This document shows, one piece after another, positions 17,652 through 26,167 of a DNA stretch of 64,000 bases. The stretch's first letter is position 1. Each line of letters begins with the position of its first letter. A program made the translations under genes and the position numbers. The DNA comes from Acidaminococcaceae bacterium (lineage in GTDB: Bacteria; Bacillota; Negativicutes; Acidaminococcales; Acidaminococcaceae). Where the stretch lies: assembly GCA_017405945.1 (NCBI GenBank), contig JAFQZL010000059.1, forward strand, positions 52,916-116,915, given 5' to 3'. Below the pieces are notes generated by a model. The model did not search any database and was not told where the DNA came from. It saw only the letters and a list, made by a program, of their open reading frames with translations.

Positions 17652-19001
17652 TTATTTCTTCCTGCGGTAATTGCGCACCCGGATATCCATATCCGCCCGC
17701 AGGAGCGCAGGTTCCCTTCCCTGGGACCACTCGTCCAGCGTCTTGCGCAATTCCAGCGCCTCTTCGCTGTCCCACTTATCCTCGCTGACCAGCTGCAGGT
17801 AGCGCTGCAGCGTCTTTACAATGGGCAGGGATCCCGGGCGGGTCTCCACATGCTGGATATCCCGCAGCAGCTGGCTGCTTTCCGCGCCGAGGGAGAACAA
17901 CGGCTCCTCGATATCCACCATATCGTCATCCCAGTGCAGGATCCGGATACTCTCCGCCGGCACACTGGTCAGCACCTGGGGGCTGTGGGTCGTCACAATG
18001 AACTGTACTTTCGGAAACGCCCTGACAAAATCGTTGACCACGGTCTGCTGCCAGGAAGGATGCAGATGCATATCCACCTCATCGATCAGGATCACGCCGG
18101 AGGTTTTCAGGGTGACGTCTTCCCCCATATCCGGATTCAGCCGAGCCATACGGTAGGCAATATCCGCCGCCATGCTGATCACGCTGCGGGCCCCGTCGCT
18201 CATGGCTTCCAGCGGCAGTTCGCCCATTTTGGGATGGCAGATCAGCAGATTCTGGGCCGCGAAGCTGTATTTCAGGTCGGTCCAGCCCATGCTGCTGATA
18301 CAGGTGACGATCGCCTTTTTGATGGCATTTAACAGTTCCCGGTAGGGGTTCTTCGTTTTTAAATTCTTTTCCGCGATAATGCGGTCATATTCCAGCGCGC
18401 TTTCCGTGGCGTAACGGAACCACTGGGCAAAGGTATTATAGGAACCGCTGGGTTCCAGGCATTCCGTATAACCGCTGCTGCGGGACAGATCCACGTTCCT
18501 GCGTTTCAGCAGGGAGCTGTCGTTCCACATGCGGCTGGTTCCGTAATACCCTATCACCGGAAGGATGATGTCCTGATCTCCCGGCTGGTTCAGGGCATCC
18601 GCGATTCTTTTTCCGTAATCAGAAACAATTTTGGCGGAAACGGAAGACGTCTTCCCTTTTACGGTTTTTAATTCCCGTTTCCAGGAATAGGCTTTTCCGT
18701 CGTCCGCCTTCACTTCCGTTTCCAATACAACGGGAAGCAGATATTTCATCCGCCGGACCTGCAATTCTTCCTTATCTGACGGGACATCCATCACCATACG
18801 GACATCATTGGGCTGGAAATTACGCCCTTTGATTCCCGGAAATGCCGCCAGATAAGGCGCCATGTTGATGGCCAGTCCGTCCAGGATCGCCGTCTTGCCT
18901 TTGCCGTTTTCCGCTACGATCACTGTCACCCCGGGACTGAAGTGCATGGTGAAATCCGTATAGCAGCGAAAGTTCTGCATTCTGATCTTTGATACGTACA
19001 T
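17652..19001 (-). CDS. ptuA: PtuA-like AAA/ABC-type ATPase (Septu defence)
   Basis: 449 residues of the OLD/SMC-like AAA_21 ATPase class used in defence systems. Walker A ENGKGKT (31-37), a degenerate signature MSDGARSVI (267-275), Walker B ILIDEVD followed by MHLHP (304-315) and switch THSP (H339). No long coiled coil is visible. In Septu the ATPase senses infection and controls the HNH nuclease PtuB. GGAGG lies about 12 bases before the ATG. The downstream PtuB-like gene shares strand and terminator. No reverse transcriptase gene is present, which argues for Septu rather than a retron. Confidence 0.85.
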   Translation of the reverse strand: MYVSKIRMQNFRCYTDFTMHFSPGVTVIVAENGKGKTAILDGLAINMAPYLAAFPGIKGRNFQPNDVRMVMDVPSDKEELQVRRMKYLLPVVLETEVKADDGKAYSWKRELKTVKGKTSSVSAKIVSDYGKRIADALNQPGDQDIILPVIGYYGTSRMWNDSSLLKRRNVDLSRSSGYTECLEPSGSYNTFAQWFRYATESALEYDRIIAEKNLKTKNPYRELLNAIKKAIVTCISSMGWTDLKYSFAAQNLLICHPKMGELPLEAMSDGARSVISMAADIAYRMARLNPDMGEDVTLKTSGVILIDEVDMHLHPSWQQTVVNDFVRAFPKVQFIVTTHSPQVLTSVPAESIRILHWDDDMVDIEEPLFSLGAESSQLLRDIQHVETRPGSLPIVKTLQRYLQLVSEDKWDSEEALELRKTLDEWSQGREPALLRADMDIRVRNYRRKK

Positions 19002-19095
19002 AGGATGCCGGTGCCTCCTTCGCTATATAACCGCCGCTTCATCCGCCTGCACGCTTACCGGTGGCAACCGCGCAGGCTCATCTTCCAGCGTTTCC

Positions 19096-19127
19096 TAAAA
19101 AAACCGGACAGGCCGCCCTGTCCGGTT
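19096..19127 (-). terminator. Rho-independent terminator
   Basis: AACCGGACAGG / CCTGTCCGGTT, an 11-bp perfect stem with loop of four, followed on the minus strand by TTTTTTT. It ends the 143-residue secreted protein gene, just upstream of ptuA, and so isolates the defence genes from upstream transcription. Confidence 0.92.
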
Positions 19128-19137
19128 ACGTGTTATG

Positions 19138-19569
19138 TTATTTCTTTTCTGCTTTGTTATCTGCCGGAGCCTGGGCATTGGGATCAAGAACACGGAAATC
19201 CATCATGAGCAGCTTTCCGCCGACTTTTTTAAATACGGCGTCGATTTCCATCTGGGATGCTTTTTCGAATTTTGCCGCATAGCGGAGAATATGTCCGTCC
19301 TCGAACACCTGATAAACCCGCAGATCCTTCTGCATCAGTTTTCCCAGATCCTTCTCCATTGCCGCAAACATTTCTTTATACTTGTCTGCCGTAAGGTTCT
19401 TGGCCAGATCCGCGTCCATAACCGCTGCCGCTTTTTTATAATCGGTGCCGGCGAAGAACTGGTCTACCGCCTTTGTCTCGGCGTCCAGATCCGTGCCGTA
19501 GCTGGCAAAGCAAACAGCGGAAAAGCTCAGCATAACCGTCATCAAAAACATAACAAATTTCTTTTTCAT
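19138..19569 (-). CDS. Small secreted protein, DUF3887-like
   Basis: 143 residues. Signal peptide with likely cleavage after CFA, then a compact alpha+beta domain of about 110 residues and a short charged tail. The pattern (VDQFFAG..., LTADKYKEMFAAMEKDLGKL, then strands) resembles DUF3887/DUF4878-type NTF2-like secreted domains of Firmicutes; that is a likeness by eye only. It is a single-gene unit with its own promoter and terminator. Confidence 0.75.
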   Translation of the reverse strand: MKKKFVMFLMTVMLSFSAVCFASYGTDLDAETKAVDQFFAGTDYKKAAAVMDADLAKNLTADKYKEMFAAMEKDLGKLMQKDLRVYQVFEDGHILRYAAKFEKASQMEIDAVFKKVGGKLLMMDFRVLDPNAQAPADNKAEKK

Positions 19570-19664
19570 CTTATTTCCTCCTGAATTTTAATAACTGAAA
19601 CAATAACCATTCAATACGGTTTCTCATTTTCAAAACTATATAACACTGCCTTATCCATGGTTTG

Positions 19665-19693
19665 ATTATACAGTGTCTTTGTGACAAAGTTAA
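19665..19693 (-). promoter_or_regulatory. Sigma70-type promoter for secreted protein gene
   Basis: On the minus strand a -10 box TATAAT (19665-19670) and a -35-like TTAACT (19688-19693) are 17 bases apart. This leaves a leader of about 90 bases before the ATG at 19569. Confidence 0.5.
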
Positions 19694-19776
19694 GTCTTTT
19701 TAGAAAAAATGTAATTCACAATTTTTTCCGTAAAACCTGCCGTTGGAAAGAACCGTCTTAAAAGAACCGGCTGTCT

Positions 19777-20688
19777 TCAGTCCGCCAGTTCCTTATCCGG
19801 TATCTCAATTTCTCCCGTGAACACTTCCACCGCCGGTCCCTGCAGGTAAATGTGGTCGTTTTCGCTGCAATAGGTAACCTTCAGCAGACCGCCCCGGGCC
19901 TGTACATTTAACGGTTTGTTCATAGCGCCGGCTTTTTTCAGTTTCATGCAGGCATAGGTTACGGCGCAGGCGCCGGTACCGCAGGCCAGGGTCTCACCGC
20001 TGCCCCGTTCCCAGACCCTGAACTTGACGGTGTTCTCATCGATCACCTGGGCAAATTCCGTATTTACGCCTTCCGGGAACAGTTTATGATGCTCGAACTG
20101 GGGTCCCAGATCCTCCAGGTCCAGCGCGTCCACATCCTTCACAAACACGATAAAATGCGGGTTCCCCATGGAAACAGCCGTGCCGTTGAAGAAGAACTTT
20201 TCTTTATAAGTCTTATTGTCCGTGCCCACGATGGACGTTTCCCTGAGAACCAGGGACTGGTCCACGAAAATATAATGGTCGGTGATCATGGGTATCATAC
20301 GGGGGCGCGTTTCCGGTTTGCCCATATCCACCCGGGCTTCCGTTACTTTTCCATCCTCCACCGTCAGCTCAATTTCCTTGACGCCGGCCAGTGTTTCAAT
20401 GGAAACCGGATTTTTATCCGTCAGACCGTGGTCGTACACAAACTTCGCCACGCAGCGGACCCCGTTGCCGCACATCTTACCTTCCGAACCGTCCGCGTTG
20501 AACATGCGCATTTTAAAATCCGCTGTTTCAGAAGGGCAGATCAGGATCAGCCCGTCGCTTCCGATACCGTAATGATACCGGCTCACATATTTAGCCACCG
20601 CCGCAGGATTGGACATTTCCTGCTTCGTGCAGTCCACGTAAACATAATCGTTTCCACAGCCATGCATCTTGGAAAACTTAAATCTCAT
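19777..20688 (-). CDS. dapF: Diaminopimelate epimerase
   Basis: 303 residues, slightly longer than the roughly 275 usual. It converts LL- to meso-diaminopimelate for lysine and peptidoglycan. The two catalytic cysteines are in place: C73 in MCGNGVRC and C236 in ACGTGACA, with the N-terminal KMHGCGNDY typical of the family. A ribosome site AGAAGGA precedes the ATG. The gene lies 35 bases after the HPt gene stop and may share its transcript. Confidence 0.95.
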   Translation of the reverse strand: MRFKFSKMHGCGNDYVYVDCTKQEMSNPAAVAKYVSRYHYGIGSDGLILICPSETADFKMRMFNADGSEGKMCGNGVRCVAKFVYDHGLTDKNPVSIETLAGVKEIELTVEDGKVTEARVDMGKPETRPRMIPMITDHYIFVDQSLVLRETSIVGTDNKTYKEKFFFNGTAVSMGNPHFIVFVKDVDALDLEDLGPQFEHHKLFPEGVNTEFAQVIDENTVKFRVWERGSGETLACGTGACAVTYACMKLKKAGAMNKPLNVQARGGLLKVTYCSENDHIYLQGPAVEVFTGEIEIPDKELAD

Positions 20689-20723
20689 CGTTCCTTCTCC
20701 CCTGCCTGTTTACCGTTCCCCGG

Positions 20724-21062
20724 TCAGATTATAGCCGCCAGCCGGTCTCTTTCTTCCATAATCTTTTTATACATGCCCGTGTAGTCCATTTCCTTCCTGC
20801 TGCGTAAGGGTTCTACCATTTCACACACCGCATCGTATAAAGGATCCAGCGCCAGGTTGCCCGCGACGCCTTTAATGGCATGGGCGGCTTCAAAAGCCGC
20901 TTCCAGGTCATTCGCTTCCAGCGCCTTACCCAGTTTTTCAAAATTTGCATCGTTGACACTGGCGGTAATCATTTTAAAATAAAACGCTTCCATGTTGCAG
21001 CAACGTTCCAGACCCGTATTGGTCTTAACGCCATACTCTTTTAATTTTTCCATTGACAACAT
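20724..21062 (-). CDS. HPt (histidine phosphotransfer) protein
   Basis: 112 residues forming a single all-helical HPt domain. The phospho-accepting site is AAHAIKGVAGNLAL, the standard HxxKG pattern, in the middle of the protein. Such proteins shuttle phosphate between hybrid histidine kinases and response regulators. No kinase or regulator lies nearby, so it is an orphan. The open frame extends 75 codons upstream, but the promoter and the ATG at 21062 define the real gene. Confidence 0.85.
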   Translation of the reverse strand: MLSMEKLKEYGVKTNTGLERCCNMEAFYFKMITASVNDANFEKLGKALEANDLEAAFEAAHAIKGVAGNLALDPLYDAVCEMVEPLRSRKEMDYTGMYKKIMEERDRLAAII

Positions 21063-21147
21063 AATGATCCATTCCTTTCCGAAAAAAATGTCCTGTTTCA
21101 AATCCAGACCGGTTCCCTTCGCAGGATAAGCATTTAATGATGAATAT

Positions 21148-21176
21148 ATTATATCATATTTCAAGTTGTTTATCAA
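21148..21176 (-). promoter_or_regulatory. Strong sigma70-type promoter for HPt gene
   Basis: On the minus strand -35 TTGATA (21171-21176), a 17-base spacer and -10 TATAAT (21148-21153) give a near-consensus promoter. It lies in the 310-base gap 21063-21372 between divergent genes. A weaker plus-strand candidate there is TTGCGT (21265-21270), 17 bases, TACAAT (21288-21293), for the 210-residue protein. I see no gene in this gap. Confidence 0.7.
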
Positions 21177-21372
21177 AAAAACAGTGGATGGGTTCTTTCT
21201 GCAGCCGGCGGGACAGTATGTTCCGGCAGCAAGGGGTTCGGACAAAAAACAGAAACAGTTGCACTTGCGTAAATCGGCAAAATGCAATACAATAAAATCA
21301 GTTATTTTGTTTATTGAAAATTTAGTATGGAAATATTCCTTTTTCTATTCATCAGAGGAGAGCAAATCCATA

Positions 21373-22005
21373 ATGAAAACCGCCAGCCCGCCTGTCATAC
21401 TGCTATTATTTCTCGCAGCAGCGTTTCTGCTCAATCTTGCTTTTGTCTCATTTTTTGACCTTAGCGAAGATTATTCTATGGGGATAACTGCTGTTTTAAT
21501 TGTCGTCATTATCCTGATACTGAATTATCTGTATAAAGTTTATAAGACCGCAAATCCGGATGAAACAGACGAATATGCTATCCAACAGGAGAATAATATT
21601 CACGAGTTCAGCTTTAAAGCCGAGTTTGCCAGACTTCGTGAAAAGTTCAACTACGAAATAGCAGCGAATGACGATACCCATTTCGGAAGAGAATTTGACA
21701 GCCTGCTCGTACAAGTTGAAAAAGACTTGTTGTCTCTTGCCAGAAATCCCAAAAACATGGTTGGTGAACCCGACTATCGCGCAATCGTCACAGACCAGGT
21801 CATATTGGCCTTATTAGACAAGATCTCTACAGGACACTACATTCGCAAAGGCGTTCCTGATTTTGACACACAGTTCTTTGTTTCCATATGCAGAAGGATC
21901 CTGTCCGACGCATTAGATGACGGAACCATCAGCGAGGGCAAACATGAACACGCGTTGAAGCTTCTGGAACAGGAAATCCAAAACGGCAAAGTATCACCGA
22001 AATAA
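21373..22005 (+). CDS. Two-pass membrane protein, unknown
   Basis: About 210 residues. Two hydrophobic segments (about 7-27 and 36-56) form a hairpin in the membrane; the remaining 150 residues are polar, helical and cytoplasmic if the short loop is outside. Not recognised. It is one of only three plus-strand genes in the window, divergent from the HPt gene, and ends in a strong terminator. The ATG at 21373 follows GAGGAG at a slightly long distance; the upstream frame to 21166 overlaps the promoter region. Confidence 0.75.
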   Translation: MKTASPPVILLLFLAAAFLLNLAFVSFFDLSEDYSMGITAVLIVVIILILNYLYKVYKTANPDETDEYAIQQENNIHEFSFKAEFARLREKFNYEIAANDDTHFGREFDSLLVQVEKDLLSLARNPKNMVGEPDYRAIVTDQVILALLDKISTGHYIRKGVPDFDTQFFVSICRRILSDALDDGTISEGKHEHALKLLEQEIQNGKVSPK

Positions 22006-22011
22006 AAAGAA

Positions 22012-22059
22012 GAAAGTGTATAAGACCGACAACAGCCGGCTTATACACTTTCTTTTTTT
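22012..22059 (+). terminator. Rho-independent terminator
   Basis: GAAAGTGTATAAG (22012-22024) pairs with CTTATACACTTTC (22040-22052), followed by TTTTTTT. It begins 6 bases after the stop of the plus-strand membrane protein gene. Confidence 0.9.
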
Positions 22060-22116
22060 GTCTATAACGAAAACACTATTAATTCACGACAAAAGCAACA
22101 TTGTATAAAACACAGA

Positions 22117-22383
22117 TTATTGAATGCTGTCCTTTTCGGAATCAACTTTTTCATCTTCTCCATTGTATCTTTTGTCTTCAGGGCTTTTATGATGTTTCAG
22201 CTCTTCCACCGGCACTTCTGTCATACCATCCGCAGGCTTCGCCAATTTAACAGCATCACTTGAATGATAATAAATATTGTTCTGTAAAAAAACTGTACCG
22301 GCAGATTCTGCGAAACAAGAGGGTGAAAAAACAAATACTGTAAAACCAATCAGAACCATTGTTTTTTTTATGAAAAGTTTCAT
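22117..22383 (-). CDS. Small secreted protein, unknown
   Basis: 88 residues. A clear signal peptide (MKLFIKKTMVLIGFTVFVF..., likely cut after CFA) leaves a mature chain of about 63 residues, ending in a highly charged Asp/Glu/Lys tail. AAGGAG lies 9 bases before the ATG. It directly follows the TadG-like gene on the same strand, so a link to the Tad apparatus is possible but not shown. Not recognised. Confidence 0.65.
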   Translation of the reverse strand: MKLFIKKTMVLIGFTVFVFSPSCFAESAGTVFLQNNIYYHSSDAVKLAKPADGMTEVPVEELKHHKSPEDKRYNGEDEKVDSEKDSIQ

Positions 22384-22457
22384 GACGCACGGCTCCTTTC
22401 AAAAATCTGCAATCATTTTATCAAAAATGAATCCCTGACCAAACACGAATGAAAGTA

Positions 22458-24425
22458 TTATCCCTGAGTACTAAAGGGATTTGATTCGGTTCTGGTGTTG
22501 ATGAGCCTGAGGCTCTTTAACGCTTCCGTTCCTTCAACGGTATGAGTAAAGGTGGTAGTTACAGGTCTTGCCCAAATCCATTGCATTTTTTTCCCGCCAT
22601 ACCCGTCATAATAATACTCCCAAAAGTAACCAAGCCGGGCTTTCTGTTCATTATTCAAGTGTTCAAACCATTCCTGTGAACCGTATTCATATTGTGTTAA
22701 ATCCAGTTTTAACTTACCGTTTTCATAGTATCTGTAATACATACTGTTGTAGAAGGATACATTCGCCTTGCTTGTCAGTTTCACCTCATTACCGTAATTA
22801 TCTAAAACATAATATCCGTTTTTCACGTTCGACGGCGTTCCGCCGCTCCCCGGGCCGTAGCCGCCCCAGCCGCCCCAGCCACCCTGGCTTGTGTTGAAGC
22901 TTGCCGGATCCTGTTTTTCTCCTTTATCGTTATAGAACCAAATATTAGCCTTATCAGTTTTAGTCTGTTGTATAAAATCTGTCAGTTCGGCCTGGGTATA
23001 AACCGGCTTGCCATCTTCGTCATAATTTAAACCAAGATAGTTTTCGTACCACTCAGCATATTCACCGTCTTTGTTCTGGAAAAAATTATTATGGACAAAT
23101 GATCCTGTACCGTTAGTCGTTATATTTTTTCCGGTAATAGTCCCTTCAAACGTCCCATAATTATTTATGATTACATTGGACTGGGTAGCCAAAATAATTC
23201 CCCGGAATATCTGATCCTTTGAAATGTTGATTGTTACCGTTGTGGTCGTATTGTTGAATTTATCGAACTGATACAGGACAACAGGATAACAGTCTGTATT
23301 GGTGTTTTTTGTCACATTAATGGTTGTATTGCCTACAGGTGTATTACCGGTATCATTTTCCCTGTAGAGATAGAACGGAAGCGGAAACGCCTTTCTCAGT
23401 CCGGCATCAGTTAAGTAATTGTATCCGTTTTCATAACGTTTATGACCGTTACTGTTATTCCAGGTATAATACTTTCCATTTGATTCAAGATAATAATAAG
23501 GACGGTCTAAATTATTGTCAATGTTTACCGTAAAATTCCCTGAGCGTACTACCTGAACATTTACAAAACGCCTGCTTTTATATGACTGATAGTTTTCATA
23601 ATAATCATCCATACTGGAAGTATAATATGAACTGCTGTTAGAGATTGAACTGCTGTTTAAATCCCTTGTAACACCGGAATACTGATGATTCATAAAAATC
23701 ATATAATTATAAAGCCGGAGGTTTATCTGGTCCGATGCTTTATAGGTGTTGGCACTGGTCGACGAAGATGCTTGATCATCAATCGTACCGCTGTAATTAA
23801 ATAAATTATTAAATATTTTAACATATTCGATATTGGAAGTTGTTTCAACCGTAGCCTCACTACCGGTGTCTGTAGAAATCGCAACAATGGATTCCGCCTC
23901 AACTGTCTGCCGTTTTCCGATTCCCGGAAGCAGCGGCAGAAAATGCAGCGGAACATCTTCTGACAGGCGTACACGATAGTAAACCCCGTCTATTTGAGCC
24001 AGTCCCTCATCTGTCTGGACCGAAACCTTACCTGCCAAAGCAAAGGGGCCGTTTACGGAAATCATATGGTTTCCTTTATTCTTATCAACATAATCCCAGG
24101 CTGATTTATCCGCTTCCCCATGATTGGAAGTGCTGAAGGAAGCGTTTCCGGGTCTTTGTGTTGCATAGCTGCTATCGTTAAACGAATCGTCTGCACTGAT
24201 ATTATTTGATGTTGTTTTGTTAGTAGCTATATTTCTATAAACCTCTGCTCCCGCCAGTGCAGATGCATCTGCAATATTTTGCAGGTTAGCTTTCTGTACA
24301 TACAAATTTCCCACGTCATAACCAAGACCCGCAAATCCTAATAGCAGAGGAAGCGCAATCGCAGTCATTACGATGATGGCGCCTTTTTCCTTTTTTATTC
24401 TCTGAAGCACGGCTCTTAAAAACAT
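22458..24425 (-). CDS. TadG-like pilus-assembly surface protein
   Basis: 655 residues. The N-terminus matches the TadG/TadE-type Flp pilus assembly domain (PF13400): KKEKGAIIVMTAIALPLLLG as a single membrane anchor, followed by a YDVGNLYVQKANLQNIADAS motif and SALAGAEVYRN. The remainder is a large exposed region unusually rich in Asn, Tyr, Ser and Thr, with a GGWGGWGGYGPGSGG linker near residue 520. In Tad systems such proteins belong to the minor pseudopilin or adhesin-like group. The rest of the Tad operon starts about 18.6 kb away, past the glycan cluster. Ribosome site AAGGAGG is strong. Confidence 0.78.
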   Translation of the reverse strand: MFLRAVLQRIKKEKGAIIVMTAIALPLLLGFAGLGYDVGNLYVQKANLQNIADASALAGAEVYRNIATNKTTSNNISADDSFNDSSYATQRPGNASFSTSNHGEADKSAWDYVDKNKGNHMISVNGPFALAGKVSVQTDEGLAQIDGVYYRVRLSEDVPLHFLPLLPGIGKRQTVEAESIVAISTDTGSEATVETTSNIEYVKIFNNLFNYSGTIDDQASSSTSANTYKASDQINLRLYNYMIFMNHQYSGVTRDLNSSSISNSSSYYTSSMDDYYENYQSYKSRRFVNVQVVRSGNFTVNIDNNLDRPYYYLESNGKYYTWNNSNGHKRYENGYNYLTDAGLRKAFPLPFYLYRENDTGNTPVGNTTINVTKNTNTDCYPVVLYQFDKFNNTTTTVTINISKDQIFRGIILATQSNVIINNYGTFEGTITGKNITTNGTGSFVHNNFFQNKDGEYAEWYENYLGLNYDEDGKPVYTQAELTDFIQQTKTDKANIWFYNDKGEKQDPASFNTSQGGWGGWGGYGPGSGGTPSNVKNGYYVLDNYGNEVKLTSKANVSFYNSMYYRYYENGKLKLDLTQYEYGSQEWFEHLNNEQKARLGYFWEYYYDGYGGKKMQWIWARPVTTTFTHTVEGTEALKSLRLINTRTESNPFSTQG

Positions 24426-24525
24426 AATCCAACCTCCTTCAAGTTATCCGGTAATCTTGTTTAATATCTATCAATATGCTTAAGCTTAACTCCTGTTAAG
24501 TATCGGCTTACTATCACCCACTGTT

Positions 24526-24554
24526 ATTTTAATATACGAATTGCCTTTATGCAA
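24526..24554 (-). promoter_or_regulatory. Promoter for TadG-like gene
   Basis: On the minus strand TTGCAT (24549-24554), 17 bases, TAAAAT (24526-24531). It lies about 100 bases upstream of the TadG-like ATG and downstream of the terminator at 24603-24650, so this gene is its own unit. Confidence 0.5.
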
Positions 24555-24602
24555 GTGTAATTTTAAATATTTTTAAATAATTTTACATATAATTGAAACA
24601 TG

Positions 24603-24650
24603 CAAAAAAACCGGCTGCATTGTGCCAAAAAGAACGGCATCATGCAGCCG
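24603..24650 (-). terminator. Rho-independent terminator ending gtr cassette
   Basis: Minus strand: CGGCTGCAT pairs with ATGCAGCCG, inner TGCC/GGCA stem, then TTTTTTT. It closes the gtrA-gtrB-gtr transcript and separates it from the TadG-like gene. Confidence 0.9.
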
Positions 24651-24711
24651 ATGGTTGTTAATACTCAAACGATGTAGCGATAACCCTAAAATTTATATAT
24701 AAACAGACAAT

Positions 24712-26115
24712 CTATTTGACAATTTTTATTCCCTTTATACCATAATAATACGAAAAAGTTTTATTGATTTCATAGTTCTCGTCTTTACTAATCGGCAACG
24801 GAACCAAATGAAAACCCGATCCAAAAAGCCAGATATCATTTTGTGATGTTAGCGAAGGCGGAACTTCTAATACCATTTTTGGTGACTGCTTTGCTGCTTC
24901 TTTCACGCTGACCAGGATGTTTTGCAGGTGATTATAATTAATATAATTGCCCCATACGGAAAAGAAGATGGTAACAATCAGATACGCGTATCCGATACAC
25001 TTTAAAAAAGCTTTCCCACGGTCATTAATCACATATACACCGTTAACTTCCTGCAGCCGGAATAATAAAGCAGTTGCAATGATTAAATAAACAAGATTCA
25101 GAAACGATGGCCGTAATCCTCGAGATGGAATAAAAAACATCATGAGACCGGAACCACAGGCAATCAGAATAAACAACCCCGCCATAACCAGGTATAATCC
25201 GGTATCCTTATGGATGAATTTTTCCTTTTGCTTTTTGTATTTAAAGACAAAACTGACAATAAAATACCAAATGAAAAAATGAAAAAACAATATGGTTACA
25301 AGTTCAAGGATTTTTGCGCTTAACAGTTCACTGGCTATCACAACGCTGTCTGTATTCTGCTGCATCTGGAGCCGCGAAAAATTGCCCGGGGCAAAAGCCA
25401 GTAACGCATAGCCCAACCAAAAGCCTGTGAAACCGGAAACTTTCCAAAGTCTTAATTCGCCTTTCTTCCAGCTTTCATATAACAAATATAACAACATTAA
25501 TACTATCCAGCAGTTCGTTGTTTCATGACTCCAGCCGGCCAAAAGGCCTGAAAAGAAAATACCTGTTGCCAATTTGGTATTGTGATTATTAAAAGCATTT
25601 GCATCAAAGTAACTTCGTATGTACGGAATTAAAAAAGCAAGAACAATGACCAGCATCCATAAATAATTACTGGAACCGGCAAGCCATAAACAGGTATCCA
25701 AAAAGCTAACATTAAAAGCCCATAAAGCAAAAAAAATCCATATGAGATATGACGGATTAAAGTCAACAGAAACTTTCCCTTCGTGCGATAACCAGTAGAT
25801 TTCTGCTACCAGAGCCGTCATCATAAAGGCATTTATGGGATTAAAGTACTCTTTACCCTGCCATAAGAAGAAGGATACCGGAAAGCCCCCCGGAACACGC
25901 CCCCCCCAGGTATTATAGTATCCTCTTAAACCGCTAACAATGTCTTCAATGCTGGAAATTCTTTTAACAGCTTCATACGAAACATCATTCAGATGCACAC
26001 GCCTGGGCCAAATAAAAGCAGAAAAATAATCGTCTGATAACAGTGGGGTGAATGTATTCAATATGAACATTAATACAAAAATTAATAAAAGAACAATTAA
26101 GCCTTTTTTATTCAT
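24712..26115 (-). CDS. Polytopic membrane protein, DUF6056-like, probable Gtr-type GT-C
   Basis: 467 residues with about 11-12 hydrophobic segments. A conserved acidic pair sits in the first outer loop (PLLSDDYFSAFIWP, D28-D29), followed by GGRVPGGFPVSFFLWQGKEY and APGNFSRL, and the C-terminus ends YYYGIKGIKIVK. This is the same family as the six-copy array at 53-61.6 kb. The acidic loop motif after the first helix is the layout of GT-C glycosyltransferases that use lipid-phosphate sugars. It is the third gene after gtrA and gtrB, the position of the serotype-specific transferase in O-antigen glucosylation cassettes. Acceptor and sugar are unknown; enzymatic function is inference. Confidence 0.75.
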   Translation of the reverse strand: MNKKGLIVLLLIFVLMFILNTFTPLLSDDYFSAFIWPRRVHLNDVSYEAVKRISSIEDIVSGLRGYYNTWGGRVPGGFPVSFFLWQGKEYFNPINAFMMTALVAEIYWLSHEGKVSVDFNPSYLIWIFFALWAFNVSFLDTCLWLAGSSNYLWMLVIVLAFLIPYIRSYFDANAFNNHNTKLATGIFFSGLLAGWSHETTNCWIVLMLLYLLYESWKKGELRLWKVSGFTGFWLGYALLAFAPGNFSRLQMQQNTDSVVIASELLSAKILELVTILFFHFFIWYFIVSFVFKYKKQKEKFIHKDTGLYLVMAGLFILIACGSGLMMFFIPSRGLRPSFLNLVYLIIATALLFRLQEVNGVYVINDRGKAFLKCIGYAYLIVTIFFSVWGNYINYNHLQNILVSVKEAAKQSPKMVLEVPPSLTSQNDIWLFGSGFHLVPLPISKDENYEINKTFSYYYGIKGIKIVK

Positions 26116-26167
26116 TCTTCATTTCCCCGAAAAAAAGAATTATACTACTAAACTAATTACTATATTA

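Noticed and set aside
16771..19001. Retron Ec78-type module, because PtuAB also occurs there
   Set aside because: No reverse transcriptase frame or ncRNA-like region is present next to the pair.
21063..21287. N-terminal extension of the HPt protein to 187 residues
   Set aside because: The extension covers a near-consensus promoter and has no domain character.
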